In this document: one piece after another, positions 1-3,105 of the stretch | Layout: every line of letters starts with the position of its first letter | Position numbering within the stretch: the first letter of the stretch is position 1 | Source of the DNA: CAYMUB01 sp964393545 | Lineage (GTDB): Bacteria; Patescibacteriota; Microgenomatia; Daviesbacterales; UBA10151 | Direction of reading: 5' to 3' | Length of the DNA stretch: 7,435 nt | NCBI GenBank assembly: GCA_964393545.1 | Contig: CAYMUB010000038.1 | Location: 1-7,435, forward strand | Notes under the pieces: generated by a model | What the model saw: the letters and a program-made list of their open reading frames with translations, nothing else | What the model was told of the DNA's origin: nothing | Database searches by the model: none | Program-made: the position numbers and the translations under genes

Positions 1-17
1 AGGTTGTGGCACAGTAA

Positions 18-57
18 GCGGCGGTAGTTCAGTGGTAAGCAAAGCTTGCCCCTGAAC
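18..57 (+). repeat. Truncated tRNA-Gly 5' half folded into a hairpin
   Basis: Positions 18-37 are identical over 20 bases to the first 20 bases of the intact tRNA-Gly gene that starts at 73. After the D-arm the sequence departs from tRNA. It continues as a near-perfect inverted copy: GTTCAG (27-32) pairs with CTGAAC (52-57), then GGT with GCC (one G-T pair), then AAGC with GCTT, around an AAA loop. The stem is about 13 pairs with one mismatch. There is no anticodon arm or T arm, so it is not a functional tRNA. It may be a recombination scar or a tRNA-derived palindrome. Confidence 0.7.
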
Positions 58-72
58 ATAGTTAAGTATTTT

Positions 73-147
73 GCGGCGGTAGTTCAGTGGTAGAATGTCT
101 CGTTGCCAACGAGAAGGTCGGCGGTTCAAATCCGCTCCGCCGCTCCA
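73..147 (+). tRNA. tRNA-Gly (anticodon GCC)
   Basis: The acceptor stem GCGGCGG (73-79) pairs with CCGCCGC (137-143). The discriminator is T, and CCA is encoded at 145-147. The anticodon stem TCTCG/CGAGA encloses the loop TTGCCAA, giving anticodon GCC, which reads GGC and GGU. The T arm has the usual TTCAAAT loop closed by five pairs, one of them G-U. All arms are intact, so the gene looks functional. Its first 20 bases are repeated at 18-37. Confidence 0.97.
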
Positions 148-160
148 TCAATTTAAAGAT

Positions 161-364
161 TTAAGAAAAGAAATATTTGAAGAGGATTGTAATTAGAACT
201 GTTAAAACTATCGAAGAAGTAAAAGGAATGTAGAGAGTTATGCCCCGGTTTAAATAAATATCACCCGGTATTCGCGGAAAATTCCTCATAAGAAAATTTG
301 AAACCAGTGTGAGCAAAATAAAAACTACACCAAATAAAGAAGCAATTCTAAAAGCCGAGTCCAT
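161..364 (-). CDS. DUF2905-like two-TM membrane peptide
   Basis: A 67-residue protein with two hydrophobic segments, about residues 5-25 and 46-65. They are joined by a short polar loop with the pattern FPRIPGDIYLNRG followed by a strongly hydrophobic end. This is the layout of the DUF2905 family: two helices with an 'LPGDI..ER/NRG' loop and a usual length of about 65-75 residues. The function of that family is unknown. The ATG at 364 is the earliest possible start because an in-frame TAA lies two codons upstream. No ribosome binding site is visible; a promoter ends six bases before the ATG, which suggests a leaderless mRNA. The gene ends 13 bases beyond the convergent tRNA-Gly. The family call is from memory of the pattern. 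Confidence 0.8.
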   Translation of the reverse strand: MDSAFRIASLFGVVFILLTLVSNFLMRNFPRIPGDIYLNRGITLYIPFTSSIVLTVLITILFKYFFS

Positions 365-370
365 TAATTA

Positions 371-399
371 ACTGTAGCGCAGAAAGATTCAGTGGTCAA
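371..399 (-). promoter_or_regulatory. Candidate promoter for the DUF2905-like gene
   Basis: Read on the - strand: TTGACC (394-399, one mismatch to the -35 consensus), a 17-base spacer, then TACAGT (371-376, four of six matches to the -10). Six bases separate the -10 from the ATG, so transcription would begin at or beside the start codon. The same geometry is seen upstream of the antitoxin gene. Confidence 0.5.
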
Positions 400-444
400 A
401 TTTGATGTGGGCACTAAAAGACAATACATGAACGCCTTGTCCCA

Positions 445-493
445 GGATATGATATTTCAATATCCGGCACTAGAAAAAATCGGTTATTTCTAG
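445..493. other. Two small inverted repeats downstream of the toxin gene
   Basis: GGATAT (445-450) pairs with ATATCC (460-465), and CTAGAAA (470-476) pairs with TTTCTAG (487-493). They lie just beyond the toxin stop codon on its 3' side. Neither is followed by a clean T-run on the - strand, so they could be weak 3' structures but are not good intrinsic terminators. Confidence 0.35.
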
Positions 494-498
494 ACTAT

Positions 499-930
499 TT
501 AATCCTTGTTTTTTAAGAATTCAGTAAAAAGCTTGTGCCCTATTTTAGGATACCATCCATCAAATGAAAAGATATATTCTGCACCTAAATTCTCAGCGGT
601 TGCAGCAACAATTGCATCAAAAAAAGTGTTTTGTTTAGACTTAGCACCATCAAAGATTTCGCATGCGCGGTTCATAACAAACTGATCCACATAGAAAACA
701 TTAAAAACACCTTGGGCGAATTGTTTAGCTAACAGGTGAGCTTTTTCTGGCTGATTAGCGGCTCTTTTTAGGCTTGTTATAGCTTCAGGGAAAACTGTGG
801 AGGGAAATATAACTTCAATTCCCTCCCTGGCAAAGGCTGTTGTTCCTGCAACCGCTAATTGATGATTAGGATGAAGAGGTAGAGCTAGAGAAATAAGGCC
901 ATCTGCATCACCCACAGCTACTTTACTCAC
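499..930 (-). CDS. PIN-domain (VapC-like) toxin ribonuclease
   Basis: A 143-residue PIN-fold protein, the usual length for a VapC toxin. PIN toxins are Mg-dependent RNases that cut tRNA or mRNA when free of their antitoxin. The expected acidic residues are in order: D8 (with D10) in an N-terminal 'DADGLI' motif, E49 in 'FPEAI', D105 in 'FFDAIVAATAENLGA', and D124 in 'FSFDGWY'. The domain therefore looks complete and potentially active. The start is GTG at 930, supported by a strong purine-rich ribosome binding site (GGGGAGGAG) inside the end of the antitoxin gene. The two genes overlap by 8 bases, which implies translational coupling. This is the only gene in the window with a clear Shine-Dalgarno site, as expected for the second gene of an operon. 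The RNA target cannot be read from the sequence. Confidence 0.87.
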   Translation of the reverse strand: MSKVAVGDADGLISLALPLHPNHQLAVAGTTAFAREGIEVIFPSTVFPEAITSLKRAANQPEKAHLLAKQFAQGVFNVFYVDQFVMNRACEIFDGAKSKQNTFFDAIVAATAENLGAEYIFSFDGWYPKIGHKLFTEFLKNKD

Positions 931-1189
931 TCTTTTCTCCTCCCCAAGTATAATAATCCATATTTTTTATAAAATCATCAGGAATTTGACCTTCGGTAGG
1001 TATAGCTTCCGCCTGTTTTGCAAATTCCAGCAATGCTTGAGCGGAAACAGAGCCGGCATTTTTATTATGAGTTAAACCTTTATCTAGAGCTTCCCTTACC
1101 ACCTCAGATTTTGGCTTATTGGTTATCTTGGCTGTTTGCTCAATTCTTTTTTGCTGCTCGTCAGTTAAATAAACATAAAATCTTTGCAT
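923..1189 (-). CDS. Ribbon-helix-helix antitoxin
   Basis: An 88-residue protein. Residues 1-40 fit a ribbon-helix-helix DNA-binding domain: a short strand (RFYVYL), helix 1 (TDEQQKRIEQTAKITN), a turn, then helix 2 starting 'KPKSEVVREAL'. The acidic, flexible C-terminal half would be the toxin-binding part. Such antitoxins neutralise PIN toxins and repress their own operon as dimers. The start is the ATG at 1189. A longer open frame continues upstream but runs through tRNA-Val and must be rejected. There is no ribosome binding site before this ATG. A promoter whose -10 lies six bases upstream points to a leaderless message. The gene overlaps the toxin gene by 8 bases and shares its promoter. 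Confidence 0.85.
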   Translation of the reverse strand: MQRFYVYLTDEQQKRIEQTAKITNKPKSEVVREALDKGLTHNKNAGSVSAQALLEFAKQAEAIPTEGQIPDDFIKNMDYYTWGGEKSE

Positions 1190-1195
1190 AAAAGG

Positions 1196-1225
1196 AATAT
1201 ACACCAGGGTGATGGGTGATGTCAA
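1196..1225 (-). promoter_or_regulatory. Promoter of the toxin-antitoxin operon
   Basis: On the - strand: a perfect -35 TTGACA (1220-1225), an 18-base spacer, and -10 TATATT (1196-1201, five of six). Six bases then lead to the antitoxin ATG, so the predicted first transcribed base is the A of the start codon. The promoter begins only a few bases beyond the 3' end of tRNA-Val. Confidence 0.75.
1202..1220. promoter_or_regulatory. Candidate operator between -35 and -10
   Basis: The promoter spacer holds a perfect tandem heptamer, GGGTGAT GGGTGAT (1207-1213 and 1214-1220). Overlapping it is the inverted repeat CACC-AG-GGTG (1202-1211). Ribbon-helix-helix antitoxins typically bind short direct or inverted repeats in their own promoters, so this is the natural autoregulation site. 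The repeats are seen; the binding is inferred. Confidence 0.5.
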
Positions 1226-1231
1226 TAATTG

Positions 1232-1304
1232 TGGGCACTGAGGGACTTGAACCCCCGGCATCTTCAGTGTAAATGAAGCGCTCTACCAACTGAGCTAAGT
1301 GCCC
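1232..1304 (-). tRNA. tRNA-Val (anticodon UAC)
   Basis: A 73-base gene with acceptor stem GGGCACT/AGTGCCC and discriminator A. The anticodon stem CTTCA/TGAAG encloses the loop TTTACAC, so the anticodon is TAC. The D arm (TAGCTCAGTTGGTAGAGC) and T loop (TTCAAGT) are canonical. The 3' CCA is not encoded: the discriminator is followed by CAA, unlike the Gly and Leu genes here. A weak promoter may lie upstream on the - strand (TTGGAC, 16 bases, TTAAAT), ending seven bases before the tRNA. Confidence 0.97.
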
Positions 1305-1365
1305 TTTTATGATTTAAGAACTCCTGTAAATCAGTCCAATTCTACCAATTTATCAGTTTTATAGC

Positions 1366-1395
1366 AAAAAGATCTTAGTCTCCATCGCTAAGATC
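1366..1395 (-). terminator. Intrinsic terminator after the GIY-YIG remnant
   Basis: GATCTTAG (1371-1378) pairs with CTAAGATC (1388-1395) around a nine-base loop. Read on the - strand, the 8-bp stem is followed directly by TTTTT. It lies about 10 bases downstream of the restored GIY-YIG stop and upstream of tRNA-Val, so it would isolate the two units. Confidence 0.6.
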
Positions 1396-1403
1396 CATAT
1401 ATC

Positions 1404-1633
1404 CTAATTCTTGGAATGTATCTTTAAGGGACTTTTTAAGAAAATTTCTCTGGCCTTTGCATCAGATTTGTTGATGAAATATTCATAGTGAATTAATTTA
1501 AGAGGTCTACGATCTTTAGTAGATCTAACAAGCCCTAATGCATGTTGTGATAAGCAATGTTTAAGATCTAAAGTGTAACCTGTATATAATTTTTATCTTT
1601 TAGGCTTAGAAGAATATAAACGTAATTTTTCAT
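1404..1633 (-). pseudogene. Frameshifted GIY-YIG nuclease (UPF0213-like) remnant
   Basis: From the ATG at 1633 the frame reads MKNYVYILLSLKDKNYIQVTL and stops at 1568. A change of frame near 1585 restores GYTLDLKH, then QHALGLVRSTKDRRPLKLIH and YEYFINKSDAKAREIFLKS, ending at a TAG at 1404-1406. Joined, this is the small GIY-YIG nuclease layout: a YVYIL strand, Y-I-GYT, and a distal Glu in 'REIFLK'. An extra CA within TATACAGGT explains the break. The position normally occupied by the catalytic Arg ('DLxRRLxxH') reads 'DLKHCL', so the enzyme would be impaired even with the frame repaired. The family motifs are established; assigning the UPF0213 branch is from memory. The gene is almost certainly dead, with its terminator still in place. 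Confidence 0.8.
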
Positions 1634-1636
1634 TTT

Positions 1637-1697
1637 AGAAAAGTCTAACTTTTCTGATTTAAATATATTTCAAATGAAAGGGAAGTCAGACTTCCCT
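1637..1697. repeat. Two related 19-bp palindromes
   Basis: Copy 1 (1637-1655) is AGAAAAGTCTAACTTTTCT and copy 2 (1679-1697) is AGGGAAGTCAGACTTCCCT. Each is an 8-bp perfect stem with a 3-base loop. The copies agree at 13 of 19 positions. At stem pairs 3:17 and 4:16 both arms change together, from A-T to G-C, so pairing is kept. This suggests a dispersed palindromic repeat family rather than chance hairpins. Confidence 0.6.
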
Positions 1698-1950
1698 TCT
1701 CCTCGTCAAACTAACTGAGTTTGACTCGGGTGCGGAGGACGGAATTCGAATTGAACCCCTCCTCGACATCAATAGGCTCAATTATACACTTTTCTTCCCA
1801 GATCTTGAAGAGGCAAACCTCCTGGCTTTCCAGCTCAAAAAACTCAAAGATCACCTTGAACTGAATGGTTATACGTATTTAAGATGAAATTTAAAAAGGG
1901 ATGCGTTTGGAAGAATTATTCATTCAAAAGCTCCAGGTACTCAAATTTAA
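1678..1950 (+). pseudogene. Decayed reading frame of unknown identity
   Basis: Codons 1678-1884 are open and read like protein from about 'TEFDSGAEDGIRIEPLLD' to 'KLKDHLELNGYTYLR'. A TGA at 1885-1887 interrupts, then the same frame continues as NLKRDAFGRIIHSKAPGTQI to a TAA at 1948. No ATG or GTG start exists and no ribosome binding site is visible. The first 16 codons run through two hairpins. The opposite strand is open in codon register from 1878 to 1711 (for example 'IQFKVIFEFFELESQEVCLF'), so the true strand is uncertain. I do not recognise a family. The most likely reading is the remnant of a small gene that lost its 5' end. Confidence 0.3.
1705..1725. repeat. Palindrome GTCAAACT/AGTTTGAC
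   Basis: A perfect 8-bp inverted repeat: GTCAAACT (1705-1712), loop AACTG, AGTTTGAC (1718-1725). It is the third hairpin in a row after 1637 and 1679. Its arms share TCAAAC/GTTTGA with the palindrome inserted in the glycosyltransferase gene at 4441-4542. No T-run follows on either strand, so a terminator role is unlikely. Confidence 0.6.
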
Positions 1951-1960
1951 TTTTCTCAGG

Positions 1961-1966
1961 TATAAT
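1961..1966 (+). promoter_or_regulatory. Candidate -10 box for the GH130-GT operon
   Basis: A perfect TATAAT. The region 17 bases upstream offers only a poor -35 (about three of six matches), so this would be a weak or regulated promoter. If used, transcription would start near 1973. That gives a leader of about 110 bases containing the three hairpins at 1982-2068. Confidence 0.4.
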
Positions 1967-1981
1967 TTATCGGAATGAATC

Positions 1982-2068
1982 TACCCACGACCTAACGGTT
2001 CGGGGTATCTTCTTTCGATCGGACTTCGTCCGACTCTGGAAAACCCGCGACTTCACAGTCGGGGTTTT
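1982..2068 (+). promoter_or_regulatory. Three-hairpin leader with a terminator-like last stem
   Basis: Hairpin A: TACCC (1982-1986) with GGGTA (2003-2007), and GACC (1989-1992) with GGTT (1997-2000). Hairpin B: TCGGAC (2019-2024) with GTCCGA (2028-2033), loop TTC. Hairpin C: AAAACCC (2040-2046) with GGGTTTT (2062-2068), plus CGAC (2048-2051) with GTCG (2058-2061), and one bulged G. C has 11 pairs and ends in TTTT, like an intrinsic terminator, 16 bases before the GH130 start. The 5' arm of A (1983-1991) can also pair with the 3' arm of C (2058-2065), with the same one-base bulge. That would unfold C, so attenuation is possible. Alternatively, these are simply palindromic repeats. Confidence 0.5.
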
Positions 2069-2084
2069 ATTGAAATAAAAAATT

Positions 2085-3101
2085 ATGGTCGTGGTTAAAA
2101 ACGAGGGAATAATTTTAGAGAGAACAGGTCTGGAATTTGAGAATAAGGGTGTTTTCAACCCAGCTTGCATACTAACAGATGATATTACTCATATGTTCTA
2201 TCGGGCAATTAACTACGATAATGTTTCTTCCATAGGTTACTGCCAACTGAAGGATAATAAAGTTATAAAAAGACTTAAAGAGCCTGTTCTTTTCCCTGAA
2301 TACGATTATGAGAAAAAGGGTGTAGAAGATCCAAGAATCACCCTGCTCGATCAAACATTTTACCTCTTCTACACAGCTTTTGACGGACAGAATGCCCGTA
2401 TAGCTTACGCGACCAGTAATAACCTGGTCAATTTCATCAAAAAAGGCCTTCTTTCACCAAATATTACCTATGAGGAAGCCAGCGAGATCTTACGTCAGGA
2501 GAACATAAGGGAGGAGTATTTTATCTGGAAACGCTATCTGGAAACAAAGTTTAAAGGATTCAATTTGTTATGGGATAAAGATGCTTTATTATTTCCGAAA
2601 AAGATCAACAATCAATTTGCCCTAATTCATCGCATCCGTCCGGATATACAGATTATATATTTTCAAAACTTTAAAGATCTGACAGATTATTATTGGAAAG
2701 ACTACTTGAAGCAGTTAAAAAATTACATAGTGCTCGAACCAAAATTCCAGTTCGAGAATAAATACATTGGCGGCGGTTGCCCCCCTATTGAAACAGAAGA
2801 CGGATGGCTCCTTATCTATCACGGCGTGGAGGACACTCCTTTTGGAAATATCTATCACGGTTGCGCTGCCCTTCTTGATCTTAAAAACCCCCTCAAAGTT
2901 TTGGGGCGGTTAAAAAAACCTTTGTTTTCCCCAAAGGCTTCCTGGGAAAAAAGTGGCGTTACAAATAATGTTGTCTTTCCTACCGGAGCGATAGTAAGAG
3001 GTAAAAGACTTTATATTTATTATGGAGCTGCCGATAAATTAATCGCCGCAAAATCTGTTGACCTCACAAAGCTATTGACTCAGCTCAAGAAAAACCTCTG
3101 A
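2085..3101 (+). CDS. GH130-family glycoside phosphorylase/hydrolase
   Basis: A 338-residue, five-bladed beta-propeller enzyme of family GH130. These enzymes mostly cleave beta-mannosides by phosphorolysis to mannose 1-phosphate, and some by hydrolysis. Family signatures in order: 'FNPA' (24-27) with 'MFYRA' (37-41), 'GVEDPRIT' (79-86) whose D82 is the expected catalytic acid, 'HRIRP' (182-186), 'GGGCPP' (229-234) and 'YHG' (245-247), then 'VVFPTGA' near 300. Length is normal. Residues about 129-160 form a charged helical insert that I do not consider typical. No signal peptide is seen, so it acts in the cytoplasm. The ATG at 2085 is fixed by an in-frame TAA just upstream; there is no ribosome binding site. 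It ends 4 bases before the glycosyltransferase gene, so they form an operon. The exact substrate linkage cannot be read; mannosyl is the family default. Confidence 0.9.
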   Translation: MVVVKNEGIILERTGLEFENKGVFNPACILTDDITHMFYRAINYDNVSSIGYCQLKDNKVIKRLKEPVLFPEYDYEKKGVEDPRITLLDQTFYLFYTAFDGQNARIAYATSNNLVNFIKKGLLSPNITYEEASEILRQENIREEYFIWKRYLETKFKGFNLLWDKDALLFPKKINNQFALIHRIRPDIQIIYFQNFKDLTDYYWKDYLKQLKNYIVLEPKFQFENKYIGGGCPPIETEDGWLLIYHGVEDTPFGNIYHGCAALLDLKNPLKVLGRLKKPLFSPKASWEKSGVTNNVVFPTGAIVRGKRLYIYYGAADKLIAAKSVDLTKLLTQLKKNL

Positions 3102-3105
3102 AATT

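Noticed and set aside
1190..1261. Longer antitoxin start at 1261
   Set aside because: Those 24 codons run through the 3' part of tRNA-Val and the operon promoter; the ATG at 1189 fits the domain and the promoter.
1727..1757. tRNA or tmRNA 3' end on the - strand (GGTTCAATTCGA, CCTCCGCA)
   Set aside because: No matching 5' acceptor strand lies 60-400 bases upstream and the T-stem does not pair.
1885..1887. TGA read as glycine or tryptophan
   Set aside because: The GH130 gene uses TGA as its stop and no intact gene here carries an internal TGA; the interruption fits a decayed frame better.
1884..2078. 64-codon + strand ORF starting at 1884
   Set aside because: Half of it is translation of the three leader hairpins, and another frame in its first part looks more protein-like.
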